Source: an uncultured Bacteroidota bacterium
Lineage (GTDB): Bacteria; Bacteroidota; Bacteroidia; Chitinophagales; Chitinophagaceae
Direction of reading: 5' to 3'
Length of the DNA stretch: 64,000 bases
Assembly (NCBI GenBank): GCA_903904855.1
Contig: CAIVEH010000236.1
Span: forward strand, 1-64,000
Shown: positions 18,209-28,190 of the stretch, one piece after another
Layout of the letters: each line of letters begins with the position of its first letter
Numbering within the stretch: position 1 is the stretch's first letter
The notes under the pieces: generated by a model
Seen by the model: only the letters and a program-made list of their open reading frames with translations
Databases searched by the model: none
Told to the model about the DNA's origin: nothing
Position numbers and translations under genes: made by a program

Positions 18209-19270
18209 TTATTGAATAATACGGATGATGCTGTTGTCGGTGAGATATGCATTGCCCGATGTTACAATGGCTTTTGCCTGCTGTAGTCCGTCTGAAATGA
18301 TTACATAATCCTTGTCCATTCCTTGTATCGTCACTTTTACTTTTGATACGGTATTGTTATCATTCACTACAAACAGGTAGCCCATGCTGCCGTCGGCATC
18401 CAGCAACGCTTGGTAAGGTACCGACCAGGTTGTGGTGGCATTGCTTGTCTTACCTTGTTCACAATTTATCGTTGCCTTGCCAAACATACCATAAGCAATA
18501 TCTTCCGGCTTTTTTCCATTTAGCTGCACATCTACTGTGAGCATACCTGAAGCCGGGTCAACGCCCTGCGATTTATGAATAATCACACCTTCATACATTT
18601 TGCCGTTGCCGACATCTGTACTGGCAGTTGCTTTGTCATTTATGTTTATTGCAGCCCATTGCTTATCGCTTACATTTACACGCAACAGCCACGATGAGCT
18701 GTTAGCACCATTAGCCTGAAATACCGGAGTCCCCGAGCCAACCAGTTGGCCTTCATTTGCCATTTTACGCAGCAGGTAGCCATCCCTGGTAGCACGTATT
18801 TCTGAATAGTTCCGGTTAAACTTTGCCGCATCCAACTGTTGTTTGGCAACATCTGCCATTGTTTTGCTGTTCTGCAATTGCTCCAGTGTGGCTACACTGT
18901 CTTTGTAAAGGTTGGCAGTGCGCTCATGGTCGCGTGCTGCTTTCTCATAGGCAAGATTTGCCTGCTGCACCTGCGCATCTATCTCCGTTAGTTTCAGTAC
19001 TGCCAGCAATTGACCAGTATGTATTGCATCGCCTTCATTCACATAGATCCGCTCTATAACTCCTCCAGTTTTAAACGAAAGGTATACCTCGTCCTCTGTG
19101 GTGAACTGCCCGGAGGCCTGTATGGTGCCCGGCCCTTTCTGTGGAGCTAACAGCAATACCTTTACCGGTATTACAACATCAGTTGCTTTTTGGGTAGCCG
19201 CCTTATTTTGTGTACACGATGCCAGCCATAGCAGCAGGGGCAGCGCGAGCAATGTTTTGTAGTATTTCAT
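18209..19270 (-). CDS. RND efflux periplasmic adaptor (membrane fusion) lipoprotein
   Basis: Joins the RND pump to the outer-membrane channel. The 353 residues open with a lipoprotein signal (LLLWLASCTQN, Cys near 19) and show the biotinyl-lipoyl motif split around an alpha hairpin (YVNEGDAIHTGQLLAVLK, then QQANLAYEKAARDHERTANLYKDS), the second lipoyl half IRATRDGYLLRKMANEGQLV, and a beta-barrel region. It is encoded between the TolC and RND genes. Confidence 0.94.
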   Translation of the reverse strand: MKYYKTLLALPLLLWLASCTQNKAATQKATDVVIPVKVLLLAPQKGPGTIQASGQFTTEDEVYLSFKTGGVIERIYVNEGDAIHTGQLLAVLKLTEIDAQVQQANLAYEKAARDHERTANLYKDSVATLEQLQNSKTMADVAKQQLDAAKFNRNYSEIRATRDGYLLRKMANEGQLVGSGTPVFQANGANSSSWLLRVNVSDKQWAAININDKATASTDVGNGKMYEGVIIHKSQGVDPASGMLTVDVQLNGKKPEDIAYGMFGKATINCEQGKTSNATTTWSVPYQALLDADGSMGYLFVVNDNNTVSKVKVTIQGMDKDYVIISDGLQQAKAIVTSGNAYLTDNSIIRIIQ

Positions 19271-19287
19271 ACGATTGATTGTTTTAT

Positions 19288-20652
19288 TTAGTTGAGTGGA
19301 TATGTTGCGAGATCTCTTTCTGTTTCTGCTTTTGCTATCTGCACATTTGCAAATGCAAGCGATAGTTGCAATTGAGCTGTGGTCAGCTGGTTTTGTGCAT
19401 CTATCAGCTCTATATACAATAGCTGACCTTCTTTGTATGCCTTCAGCTGATCGTTGTAATATTTTTCGGCATACTGCCTTTGCGATTTCGCACTGTTGTA
19501 GTTGCTTACTGCACTGTTGTAATCGTTTGTAGCTTGTCTCAGCGCCAGCCTGAAGGCTTTTTCAGTTTCGTCATATTCCAGCTTGGCGCTGTTTACGTCT
19601 GTTTGAGCCTGCTTTATACGGTACTTGTGCTGCCCCCATGCAAACAAATCCCATTGCATATGCAGCCCGAAAAAGTAGTAGCGCGATTGGTCGTTAACAC
19701 TCCAGTTAAAGCCCTGCGAACCCAGATCGAGGAAGGTACTCAGCGTAGGTATCATAAATGACTGTTGCAGTTTTTTATTCAGAGAAAGGATATCTGTTTT
19801 TATAGCAAGTTCCTGCAGCTCTTCCCTGTTTGCTACACTTGTACCTTCTGTTTTCAGGTCTTGTTGTATGTCTGTATTGGGTGTATTGTTTATATCAGGC
19901 TCTATTGAAGTATCTAAGTTTCTGTTGAGTAAAAAGTTGAAATAGGCCTGTGTGTTTTTACTATTGTTTTCAGCCTGTGATATTTGAGCCAACACTTTTT
20001 CTTTTTCTGTTTTTGCACGTGTAAGAGCTGTGCCATTTTTTACACCGTTTCTCAGCAGGCTTTCATTTACCGTGATGTTTTTTTCCACCAATGCCAGAGC
20101 ATCTTTATAGATGGCAACCGCCTGTGTGGCCTGATAATACCGGAAGTATGCAGCCTTTACCTCTTTTACCAATGCCCGCTTATATACATTTATTTCGGCC
20201 TGCATCAGGCTTATTGTTTGCTTTTTTATTTGCTTATTGTAGTTTACTTCTGCATTTACCAACGGCATGGATGTATGCAACTTAACATCGTAGTAATTGT
20301 CCGGGTTTAGCTGCACCGATTCATTTTTTAAAGTCGGAAACTTATCTGAGTGCGTAAGTTGGTTCAGCGTGCTGTAAGCCGGATTCATCAAGTCACCGAC
20401 CGGCAGGTCTATTGTCCTTCCCCCATGGGCTTTGATATAGTCTCCCTGCAGCGATACTGATGGCAAGAACAAAGTCTTTGCTTCATTGAGCGCCTGCATT
20501 GACTTTTCGAGCTGAAACTGTTTTTGTTTTACCCCATCATTATTTTTCAATGCCTGTGCCACATAATTATCGAGTGTGCCCTGTGCAAATAGGTTTACGT
20601 GCGCCACCAGCAGTAGAATAAACGATGAAATTGTTTTGAATGTTGTTGACAT
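19288..20652 (-). CDS. TolC-family outer-membrane efflux protein
   Basis: The outer-membrane channel of the pump. It has 454 residues with a signal peptide ending VNLFAQG and two tandem repeats of long helices and beta strands, as in OEP proteins (ALVKEVKAAYFRYYQATQAV and FRLALRQATNDYNSAVSNYNSA). Translation starts at ATG 20652, 38 bases after the TetR stop; the adaptor gene follows 17 bases downstream. Confidence 0.93.
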   Translation of the reverse strand: MSTTFKTISSFILLLVAHVNLFAQGTLDNYVAQALKNNDGVKQKQFQLEKSMQALNEAKTLFLPSVSLQGDYIKAHGGRTIDLPVGDLMNPAYSTLNQLTHSDKFPTLKNESVQLNPDNYYDVKLHTSMPLVNAEVNYNKQIKKQTISLMQAEINVYKRALVKEVKAAYFRYYQATQAVAIYKDALALVEKNITVNESLLRNGVKNGTALTRAKTEKEKVLAQISQAENNSKNTQAYFNFLLNRNLDTSIEPDINNTPNTDIQQDLKTEGTSVANREELQELAIKTDILSLNKKLQQSFMIPTLSTFLDLGSQGFNWSVNDQSRYYFFGLHMQWDLFAWGQHKYRIKQAQTDVNSAKLEYDETEKAFRLALRQATNDYNSAVSNYNSAKSQRQYAEKYYNDQLKAYKEGQLLYIELIDAQNQLTTAQLQLSLAFANVQIAKAETERDLATYPLN

Positions 20653-20690
20653 ACTGAACGTTGTTTAGTTGAATGGCAAAAAAAATAGTC

Positions 20691-21305
20691 CTACTGTTTT
20701 ATTTGGTTTAAATAATTAGATACTGATGCATAAATTGCCTCTTTTATCTGATCCGAATCCATGTCCATGATCTTCATCCTGCATCCAATCTGCAACGAAA
20801 TCAGGCCATGGCCCATACCCCAAATAGATAATGCTGCCATCCACACATGCTCGAAGCGAATCAGGCTCTTTTCAATACATTCCTGCACACACTTTGCCAG
20901 ATAACTCAGTGCATCGTTTGCATTCTCCCAGTCTTCATGCTCATGCACATTCTTCATTGGCGACTTCATCATAAACATGAGGTCATATATCTCGGGGTTC
21001 TCCAGGCCAAACCGTACGTACGAGTGGCATATCTGCTCCAGCCTTTTGAAAGGGTCTGCATCTGTCGCCTCTTTTTGAAATAATTCTACAAGCTTGCTGA
21101 AACACTCTGCCTGAACATCATAAAGCAGTTCATCCTTGTCTTTATAGTAGAGGTAAATTGTTCCCGGGCTATACTCAATTTTATCTGCTATCTTGCGTAT
21201 AGAAGCGCTCTCATAACCCTCATGGGTAAACATATGCATAGCTGCATCGATGATGTTTTTACGCATCTCCTGTTTATCCCTTTCCTTTCTGTCACTGATA
21301 CCCAT
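20691..21305 (-). CDS. TetR/AcrR-family regulator of the efflux operon
   Basis: First gene of the operon, 204 residues. The N-terminal helix-turn-helix is IIDAAMHMFTHEGYESASIRKIADKIEYSPGTIYLYYKDKDELL, a textbook TetR domain; the helical C-terminal half binds an unknown inducer. It most likely represses its own promoter, and so the whole pump operon. The promoter and inverted repeats at 21323-21391 are just upstream of its ATG. Confidence 0.93.
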   Translation of the reverse strand: MGISDRKERDKQEMRKNIIDAAMHMFTHEGYESASIRKIADKIEYSPGTIYLYYKDKDELLYDVQAECFSKLVELFQKEATDADPFKRLEQICHSYVRFGLENPEIYDLMFMMKSPMKNVHEHEDWENANDALSYLAKCVQECIEKSLIRFEHVWMAALSIWGMGHGLISLQIGCRMKIMDMDSDQIKEAIYASVSNYLNQIKQ

Positions 21306-21322
21306 GTATTTTATTTACACCA

Positions 21323-21353
21323 CAAATTTACTGAACAATGTTTATTTTGCAAA
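21323..21353 (-). promoter_or_regulatory. Promoter of the tetR-efflux operon
   Basis: On the minus strand TTTG (complement of 21350-21353), exactly 19 bases, then TAAATTTG (complement of 21323-21330), a full match to the Bacteroidota consensus. The tetR ATG is 18 bases past the -7 box. Confidence 0.75.
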
Positions 21354-21391
21354 TGAATTTTCAAATATATTTTTACATTTTGCATAAACAT
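21338..21391. promoter_or_regulatory. Candidate TetR operator, spaced inverted repeat
   Basis: ATGTTTATTTTGCAAA at 21338-21353 lies between the -33 and -7 boxes of the tetR promoter, and TTTTGCATAAACAT at 21378-21391 is its near-complement. The two arms would let a TetR dimer pair cover the promoter. A second, weaker pair, TTTTCAAAT near 21358 and ATTTGAAAA at 21405, is in the same region. Confidence 0.5.
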
Positions 21392-21636
21392 CAATACTAC
21401 ATTCATTTGAAAATTTCAACTCCGTAAAAAAACTTTGCAATTATCTGGAAACACAAGGCCATTTATTGCCATATTATTTAGTCATATCTGTAATATTCGC
21501 TCCCTTTATTAAACCTAAAGCAATGTTAATTATCGTTAAATATTCTAATACAAAGCTTCCTCAGGCATACAACTAACAGTTAAGTTTTGTTGCTTTATGC
21601 CCTCACTACCAATTGTTGCCAAACCACTCCTGTTTT
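21392..21636. other. Rest of the tetR / TonB-type barrel divergent spacer
   Basis: A/T-rich sequence with no open frame. I find no strong -7 element for the rightward barrel gene; several weak T-rich candidates occur from 21490 on. Confidence 0.4.
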
Positions 21637-24456
21637 ATGAAGTTTCTATTTACTATTGCCCTTTTTTTTTGTTGTTTGCATAGTTCATATGCACAGACCT
21701 GTATCATCAGAGGTACTGTGGCCGATACACTGAATATAACCCGGCTTTACAAAGCATCCGTTGTGCTTATGAGGCCTGTCGATTCAGGAATTATTGCCCA
21801 TACCCGAACAGCCCCCGATGGCAGTTTTGAATTAAAGGCCGATACTTTTGGCAAGTATATTATAAGGATATCCTTCCTCAGTTTTGCAGACTATGAAGAT
21901 GTGATAAATATATCCAAACCGGTTACTGATATGGGTGAAATCCCTATGCTCACCAAGGAACACGTGCTCAAGGAATTTGTAATTACCCAGCAGATTGCTG
22001 CCATAAAAATTAAAGGCGATACCACCGAATATATGGCCGACAGCTTCAAGGTAAAGGACGGCGCCAATGTGGAAGATCTGCTGAGGCGGCTGCCGGGAAT
22101 CCAGGTAGATAAAAACGGGAAAATAACCGCCCAGGGTGAGGCCGTGCAGAAAGTGCTTGTAGATGGTGAAGAGTTTTTCTCCGACGATCCCAAAGTGGTT
22201 ACCCAAGGCCTGCAGGCTACAGTAGTCAGCAAGGTGCAGGTTTATGATAAAAAAAGCGATCAGGCAGAATTTACAGGTATAGATGACGGGCAGAAAACCA
22301 AAACAATAAACCTCGAACTGAAAGAAAACCGCAAGAAAGGCTATTTCGGTAAACTTGATGCAGGCCAGGGCACCGATGGCTATTACCAGGATCAGGGCAT
22401 GATCAATGCATTCAAAGGAAAAAGGCAGATCTCTGCTTTCGGAATTGCTTCCAATACTGATAAAGTAGGCCTTGGCTGGGGTGATAACGACAAATTTGGG
22501 GGTGGTGGCGGCATTTCAGAAATGACGGATAATGGTTATTACAGTATGGTTGGCGCCAGTTATGATGAGTTTGGTGGTTGGAACGGAAACTATCAAGGGG
22601 AGGGGCTACCCTCTGTACTTACAGGTGGTATTCACTATGCCAACAGGTGGAATGAAGATGCATCGCACCTTTCCGGCAGTTACCGGTATGCCATACAGAA
22701 TGTGAATATTCAGGGCGATAATACCACACAATCATCACTAGCAGGGGATACTTTAAGAATCAACACCGAAAATAAAACGCAATCAAGCAGAGTGGAGCGC
22801 CATGGTTTCAATGGATTTTATGAATGGAAAATAGACACCAATAATTCCCTACGCCTGGTTTTGTATTCCGGCCTTAAAAATTCAGATGTTTCTTCCCGGT
22901 ATCATACGACCACATACAATATTGTTGGCGATGCACTTCCGGTTACAACTAATGACCGCCTGCTCACCGGTAATACCCATGCCGAAAACATTGACCTGGA
23001 CCTGCTTTACAAGAAAAAATTCAGAAAAAAAGGCAGAACAATATCCATTGGCCTTGAGGAGGAATACAATGATTCCAAAGGCTATGGCTATTTAAATTCA
23101 ACCTTGAGCAAGCCTGATTCAATCCCAGGCCGTTACGACCTCATTCAAACCAATCAGCAAAAAACAGACACATCGCATACGCTCTCCTTTAAATCTAAAA
23201 TTACCTACACCGAACCCCTGTCCAAAACAGCATTCCTTGAAGTAAATTACGGGTTGACAATAAACAACAGCACCTCCGAAAAAAATTCATGGAACCTGGA
23301 CTCTGTCACAAAAAAATATGATCTGAAATCCGACAGTTTCAGCAGCAATTATATGTACAATATTCTGACCAACAGGGGTGGACTGAGTTTTAAATTTGTT
23401 TACAAAACCTGGAATTTTTCTTTTGGCACCGATGTGGCCAGTACCAATTATCTGCAAAAAGATGTGCAGCAAACTGAAATACTCGGCCACGATGTATCGC
23501 GCAACTACAATTACCCTAACCTCTTTCCCAAGGCCAATTTCACTTACAAATTCGGCAAGCAGACAAGCCTCCGGTTAAATTATGACGGCAGCACTCAGCA
23601 GCCTACCATAGCTCAGATTCAGCCGCTCAACCAGAATACCGACCCGCTGAATATCACCCTCGGCAACCCCGATCTTAAACAGGAATTTAAAAATAATTTC
23701 CACCTGAATTTCTCCGATTATAAGGTACTCAGCCAGCGCTACTTTTATGTAGGCTTATCTGGCAGTACCGACCTAAACGCCATCTCCACTTCCCAAACCA
23801 CAAATGGTTCAGTCAGTACAATAAAGTATGTAAATATGAATGGCAATTACAGCACAAACGGATGGATGGGCTATAATTTTAAATGGAAAAAACCCGACCT
23901 GAACATAGGTTTTTCAGTTGATGGCAACCAGAACCATAGCAATAACATCATCAATAACCTGAAGAATGCCAGTGATAATATAAGCCTGAATTTCGGGCCA
24001 GATTTCCGGAAGGATAAAGATGATAAATACAATTTCAGCCTCGAAACTCATGTGGCATACAATGAGAACAGGTCCACTATCAGCACATTTGCTACCAGTT
24101 ACTATACTTTCAATGGCGACTTCAAGGCTGATGTTCAGATTACCAAAAAATGGTCGGTAGGCACAACTGCAAATGTTATGATCAGGCAGAAAACAGTTGT
24201 TTTCCCAACCAATAATGAAGTCATAAAATGGAATGCCTACATGTCTAAAAAGTTCCTGAAGAAAAATCAGCTGGAACTGAAAGCCATGGTATACGATATA
24301 CTAAACCAGAACACAGGCTATAACCGCACAGCCACCGGCAGCACCATATCGCAGGTAAATTACAACACCATCCGCCGTTATGGTATGATTACGCTGGTAT
24401 GGAATTTCACCCACTCACCCGGCGGTGCAGTTGCTGCCACCGATGAAAAGAAATAA
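21637..24456 (+). CDS. TonB-receptor-like outer-membrane beta-barrel protein with carboxypeptidase-regulatory domain
   Basis: A 939-residue OM protein, from ATG 21637 (MKFLFTIALFFCCLH; the TTG at 21613 adds eight unlikely residues). After the signal peptide comes a CarboxypepD_reg-like domain (CIIRGTVADTLNITRLYKASVVL), then a plug-like region (VEDLLRRLPGIQVDKNGKITAQGEAVQKVLVDGEEFF), then an OMP_b-brl_3 type barrel rich in aromatic strands. This is the nested family often paired with GLPGLI proteins, as here 20 bases downstream. No TonB box is obvious, so it may not be an energised importer. The ligand is unknown. Confidence 0.87.
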   Translation: MKFLFTIALFFCCLHSSYAQTCIIRGTVADTLNITRLYKASVVLMRPVDSGIIAHTRTAPDGSFELKADTFGKYIIRISFLSFADYEDVINISKPVTDMGEIPMLTKEHVLKEFVITQQIAAIKIKGDTTEYMADSFKVKDGANVEDLLRRLPGIQVDKNGKITAQGEAVQKVLVDGEEFFSDDPKVVTQGLQATVVSKVQVYDKKSDQAEFTGIDDGQKTKTINLELKENRKKGYFGKLDAGQGTDGYYQDQGMINAFKGKRQISAFGIASNTDKVGLGWGDNDKFGGGGGISEMTDNGYYSMVGASYDEFGGWNGNYQGEGLPSVLTGGIHYANRWNEDASHLSGSYRYAIQNVNIQGDNTTQSSLAGDTLRINTENKTQSSRVERHGFNGFYEWKIDTNNSLRLVLYSGLKNSDVSSRYHTTTYNIVGDALPVTTNDRLLTGNTHAENIDLDLLYKKKFRKKGRTISIGLEEEYNDSKGYGYLNSTLSKPDSIPGRYDLIQTNQQKTDTSHTLSFKSKITYTEPLSKTAFLEVNYGLTINNSTSEKNSWNLDSVTKKYDLKSDSFSSNYMYNILTNRGGLSFKFVYKTWNFSFGTDVASTNYLQKDVQQTEILGHDVSRNYNYPNLFPKANFTYKFGKQTSLRLNYDGSTQQPTIAQIQPLNQNTDPLNITLGNPDLKQEFKNNFHLNFSDYKVLSQRYFYVGLSGSTDLNAISTSQTTNGSVSTIKYVNMNGNYSTNGWMGYNFKWKKPDLNIGFSVDGNQNHSNNIINNLKNASDNISLNFGPDFRKDKDDKYNFSLETHVAYNENRSTISTFATSYYTFNGDFKADVQITKKWSVGTTANVMIRQKTVVFPTNNEVIKWNAYMSKKFLKKNQLELKAMVYDILNQNTGYNRTATGSTISQVNYNTIRRYGMITLVWNFTHSPGGAVAATDEKK

Positions 24457-24476
24457 TAGCCTTTAAAAATACTTTT

Positions 24477-25226
24477 ATGAACCGATTCATTTTGCTGTTA
24501 AATGTTTTCCTGTTTGCCACAGTCGCTGCCAGTGCGCAATATACCCTTAGCGGTAAAATTGAGTATGAGAAGAAAACCAATGTTCACGCTGTATTTAAAG
24601 ATAACCGCGACGATGAAAATGACAGCTGGTACCAGGATATGCTTGCTAAAGCCCCAAAATTTAAAAGCACATTTTTTGAACTGACATTCGATACTGCAAG
24701 AAGTATCTACAAGCCCGGCAAGGAGGTTGAAATTGCTTACAAAGGCTGGATGGGCGATGGCCCCGCTAATGATAATATCGTGCTATCCGATTTCGCAACT
24801 GGCAAGGTGAAAGCAGTAAAAAATGTTTTCGAACAGAAATTCCAGGTGCAGGACACGTTACGAAATATGTACTGGCTCGAAAAGGGAGAAATCCGGATCA
24901 TAAACAATTTTAAATGTCACAAAGCAGTTGGCAAAATATGTGATTCAGTTTATGTGGTGGCTTTTTATACCGAAGACATTCCAACACCCGGTGGCCCCGA
25001 AATGTTTGGTGGCCTGCCCGGCATGATTCTGGAGCTGGCTATACCCCGGCTGCATACTACCTGGGTTGCCGATAAGATTGAATTAATAACCCCCAAGGAT
25101 GCTGATTTTGTAATACCCGAAAAAGGTAAAAAAGTAACCGAAAAACAACTCTTCGAAACCATACAAAGCAGTCTCAAAGACTGGGGAAAATGGGCCGGCA
25201 GATATATATGGTGGTCAGTGCTTTAG
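24477..25226 (+). CDS. GLPGLI family protein
   Basis: A 249-residue exported protein of the GLPGLI family (TIGR01200-like). It has signal peptide MNRFILLLNVFLFATVAASAQ, the family block FGGLPGMILELAIP, and PTPGGPEMF before it, in which the proline-glycine motif gives the family its name. It follows the barrel gene by 20 bases and is surely cotranscribed; the pair is common in Bacteroidota. The molecular function is not known. Confidence 0.93.
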   Translation: MNRFILLLNVFLFATVAASAQYTLSGKIEYEKKTNVHAVFKDNRDDENDSWYQDMLAKAPKFKSTFFELTFDTARSIYKPGKEVEIAYKGWMGDGPANDNIVLSDFATGKVKAVKNVFEQKFQVQDTLRNMYWLEKGEIRIINNFKCHKAVGKICDSVYVVAFYTEDIPTPGGPEMFGGLPGMILELAIPRLHTTWVADKIELITPKDADFVIPEKGKKVTEKQLFETIQSSLKDWGKWAGRYIWWSVL

Positions 25227-25250
25227 GCTTTGACTGGAGTCACTTTTTCC

Positions 25251-27122
25251 TCACTTAAACAATTCCTCCTTACTCCTTGGCCGCTGGTTGTCCAGCCACT
25301 TAAACTTGCTGAGTCGCATATTCGGCAGGTCGGCCTTCTCAAGCGGTGTTAATACATGCCTGGGCTCCTTATCAAATTTGATGTGCTGCATTTTCTGGTC
25401 GGCGAAATAAATAAACATCCGCACACTACTGCCCTGGTCCACATCCATATATGCGCCCTTCTCATCTTTCACATAATAGATACACTCGGCATCCGGCTTC
25501 ACAATGATCTGTTTTACAGCATTGCTGTCGAAATATGCAGTCAGTGTTTTGCCCTGAACCTGGTCCCATAGCTGCGCCTTTTCCGGCCCCGATCGCGATG
25601 CCACAAATGCATTATTAGGCACATACATTTTCCGTAGTGTCGAGCTGTCCAGTTGCAGCAATATAGTATCACCGGTTATCTGGCTTTTATGCGACCATAC
25701 TATAGGGCTATACATCATCCTTATCATGGAGTCGGCCCGTGTATAGCACACACTGTCGCACTTACCCTGCATCGAGTCGGAGAATATCAGCACATGATGA
25801 TATCCGATAAAATAAAGCGGTGCAGTAGTATCAACAGCTACAGAGTCAGTTGATGCCACCTGCATCAATTCAACAGATCCTTTTTTATTCTTTTTATCTT
25901 TCTTTTTTTCCACTTTGAGGGCCTTTGGCACCCCTGCCCTCTTTACATTCTCAGTATAACCCGTATCCGATACCGAGAGTGGCACATGGTATCTTGTACT
26001 CGCCACAGGCACAGGCAGGTCATAAGCTACAGCATCAAGCGAATCTTTTTGATTTTTAAGAGAGCTGTCCGGTCTATGCCTTCGGCTCCCTGCCTTGAAT
26101 GAACTATCTCCTTGAATTTGAATTTTACTCCTAACCATCGGCGCTGAATAAAAGGTGTCCGCCCGTATATACAATGTATCCTTACCATTTACCTGTTCCA
26201 GTACCGGCTTGTTGGTGGCCCACAGCTTACGTTGTTTCTGGTAATACTCAGCCCTGCCGCAAAACATCCTTGAATGCCTGCCGGTATCAATGGAAATTAC
26301 CCGTCCACTAATGCTGGCTATCGCAAGGCCAAATCCCGTCTGTTTATCATAATTCAATACTGAATCACTCTCAATATACTGCCCATTGTTCCAGATGCCC
26401 GAGAAACCCTTGAAATGCGCTTTCCCCAACTTTCCGTCATACCATCCGTCCGATGTCTCCAGTACCGATCGGCCACTATCTCTTGTTACCACAGAGTGTG
26501 CATAAAAGCTAGTCACCTTTGTTTCGGTGTTATACTGTACATCTTCACTCTTTATCCGGTATTGTGTGTCTATTATGACTACATTATGCTTAAACCTTGC
26601 CTGTTTCAGGGGTATATTATATTCGCCCGTTCTGCTGGTTACTGTTGTTGAGTCATTATAAAGTTTGCCTCCCTTATCATACACCGCAATCCTGCTCCCC
26701 ATATTGTAGGTTAGCTCTGCACAGTCAAGGTTATTTTTACCATCAGTCATTCGCACATTACCACTCATAAAAGCCATCTTGGCCTGGGTGGTATACTTCA
26801 GGTAGTCGCTGGTGCCATGGGTGCCTCCCTGCTGCGCTATCCGCACATGCCCGAACCCCTCAAAATTATGTGTGGTATTGTTCATCAGAGCGCTGTCGCA
26901 ATACAGTGTATCTGTGCCTTGCTGTAGTATCACATTCCCTTTTAGATGATTGAATTCCCCCGAATCAGTTTTTATTACTGTTATTGTATCCATGTTCACT
27001 ATCCTCACCGGCACCATTGTGGTATCTTCCTTTTGGGCAAAAGCAGAACTACAGAAAAACAAAAAACAAAATACCGGTAAGATGCAGGCAGGTTGCAGGT
27101 ATTTCATCAATGTTTTTTTCAT
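25251..27122 (-). CDS. OstA/LptA-like periplasmic protein
   Basis: A 623-residue exported protein with signal peptide ending SSAFAQ. The N-terminal half (about 40-270) is an OstA/LptA-type jellyroll rich in repeated LKGNVILQQGTDTLYCDSA and SGNVRMTDGKNNLDCAELTYN segments, characteristic of LPS-transport bridge proteins. The second half carries a basic linker (KKDKKNKKGS) and another beta region (YYVKDEKGAYMDVDQGSSVRMF). It probably helps carry lipopolysaccharide to the outer membrane. It lies 123 bases downstream of the MCE gene on the same strand. Confidence 0.85.
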   Translation of the reverse strand: MKKTLMKYLQPACILPVFCFLFFCSSAFAQKEDTTMVPVRIVNMDTITVIKTDSGEFNHLKGNVILQQGTDTLYCDSALMNNTTHNFEGFGHVRIAQQGGTHGTSDYLKYTTQAKMAFMSGNVRMTDGKNNLDCAELTYNMGSRIAVYDKGGKLYNDSTTVTSRTGEYNIPLKQARFKHNVVIIDTQYRIKSEDVQYNTETKVTSFYAHSVVTRDSGRSVLETSDGWYDGKLGKAHFKGFSGIWNNGQYIESDSVLNYDKQTGFGLAIASISGRVISIDTGRHSRMFCGRAEYYQKQRKLWATNKPVLEQVNGKDTLYIRADTFYSAPMVRSKIQIQGDSSFKAGSRRHRPDSSLKNQKDSLDAVAYDLPVPVASTRYHVPLSVSDTGYTENVKRAGVPKALKVEKKKDKKNKKGSVELMQVASTDSVAVDTTAPLYFIGYHHVLIFSDSMQGKCDSVCYTRADSMIRMMYSPIVWSHKSQITGDTILLQLDSSTLRKMYVPNNAFVASRSGPEKAQLWDQVQGKTLTAYFDSNAVKQIIVKPDAECIYYVKDEKGAYMDVDQGSSVRMFIYFADQKMQHIKFDKEPRHVLTPLEKADLPNMRLSKFKWLDNQRPRSKEELFK

Positions 27123-27245
27123 GCTTCTGTTATTTCCGCTCTTAATCCGGATACGATCAGTGAATTTGTTTTGCCTTTATATGGTTTCTTTCTCCCTGAT
27201 ATCCAAAGGGTATCATACCCCTGATTCATCCATTATAGTCCACTT

Positions 27246-28190
27246 TTACGACTTCTTTCTGCCAAAAAATGAAAGAGAAATATACCGGCTCGGACGGGCA
27301 CGCATATCAGTTTCCAGGCTATCCAGCATTTTAACTGCATGATTCATGTTGATGTATAAATCCTTATTGTTCACAAGCAGTCCAGCGGTGCCTTTGCTGT
27401 CATTTATTTTCTCAGCAATGTTTTTGTATTCTGTAAGTGTCGACCTTATATCTTCCACCATTTTCTCAATGTGCGCATTGTTCAGATGAGTAGTTATACC
27501 GTTCACATTAGTCAGTATATGGTTGATGGTATCATTGTTTTTTGCCAGGTTGGCAGTTACGCTGTTGGCATTGTGAATCATTGAATTGATCTCACTGGTT
27601 TGTTTCTTAAGATCACTTGTCAGTTGTGCCAGATTATTGGCTGTAAGGTTTACCGCATGCAGCGCCTCTGCTATTTCCCGTTTATTCTCCGCATTCATCA
27701 GGTCATTTACGCCGTTCAGGGTATTATCAATTGTAGAAATGGTCGATTTTAGTTCCCTCAGTCTTGGCGTCAGTTCAGATGATACATTATCCAGCATTCC
27801 ACCTTCCCTTGCTGCTTTTAGTTCATCACCTGCTTTCAGTGAACCAGGCCCGGGTCCGGGTATCAGCATTATCATTTTTGTACCCATTATGTCATAGGAA
27901 CCCAGTTTGGCTATCGTACCTTCAGGCAGTTCCAGGCCTTTGTTTATATCCAGCAGCACTTTTACACCTTTACCAGGCACCAGCTGCAGAGAGGCTACAT
28001 GGCCCACATTCAGCCCGTTTATCTGGATTACTGCTGAATTCTGAAGCCCTTCTACATTTTGATATATACAAAAATACTCCCTGTCTTTGGAAAAAATGTC
28101 TGCTCCGCTTAAAAATTTTAAACCCACAAAGAATATAATCAGCGCTATTGTTGCCAATACCCCGATCTTTACTTCTTTAGATATTATCAT
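27246..28190 (-). CDS. mlaD: MCE-domain (MlaD-like) lipid-transport protein
   Basis: The 314 residues have one N-terminal membrane anchor (VKIGVLATIALIIFFVGLKFL) and an MCE/MlaD domain (YQNVEGLQNSAVIQINGLNVGHVASLQL, about 40-115), followed by a long helical coiled-coil tail (ELTPRLRELKSTISTIDNTLNG and following). MCE proteins form rings that shuttle phospholipid between membranes. No MlaE or MlaF is nearby, which is usual in Bacteroidota, where mce genes are dispersed. A -7-like TAATTTTG on the minus strand at 28211-28218 may be its promoter. Confidence 0.87.
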   Translation of the reverse strand: MIISKEVKIGVLATIALIIFFVGLKFLSGADIFSKDREYFCIYQNVEGLQNSAVIQINGLNVGHVASLQLVPGKGVKVLLDINKGLELPEGTIAKLGSYDIMGTKMIMLIPGPGPGSLKAGDELKAAREGGMLDNVSSELTPRLRELKSTISTIDNTLNGVNDLMNAENKREIAEALHAVNLTANNLAQLTSDLKKQTSEINSMIHNANSVTANLAKNNDTINHILTNVNGITTHLNNAHIEKMVEDIRSTLTEYKNIAEKINDSKGTAGLLVNNKDLYINMNHAVKMLDSLETDMRARPSRYISLSFFGRKKS

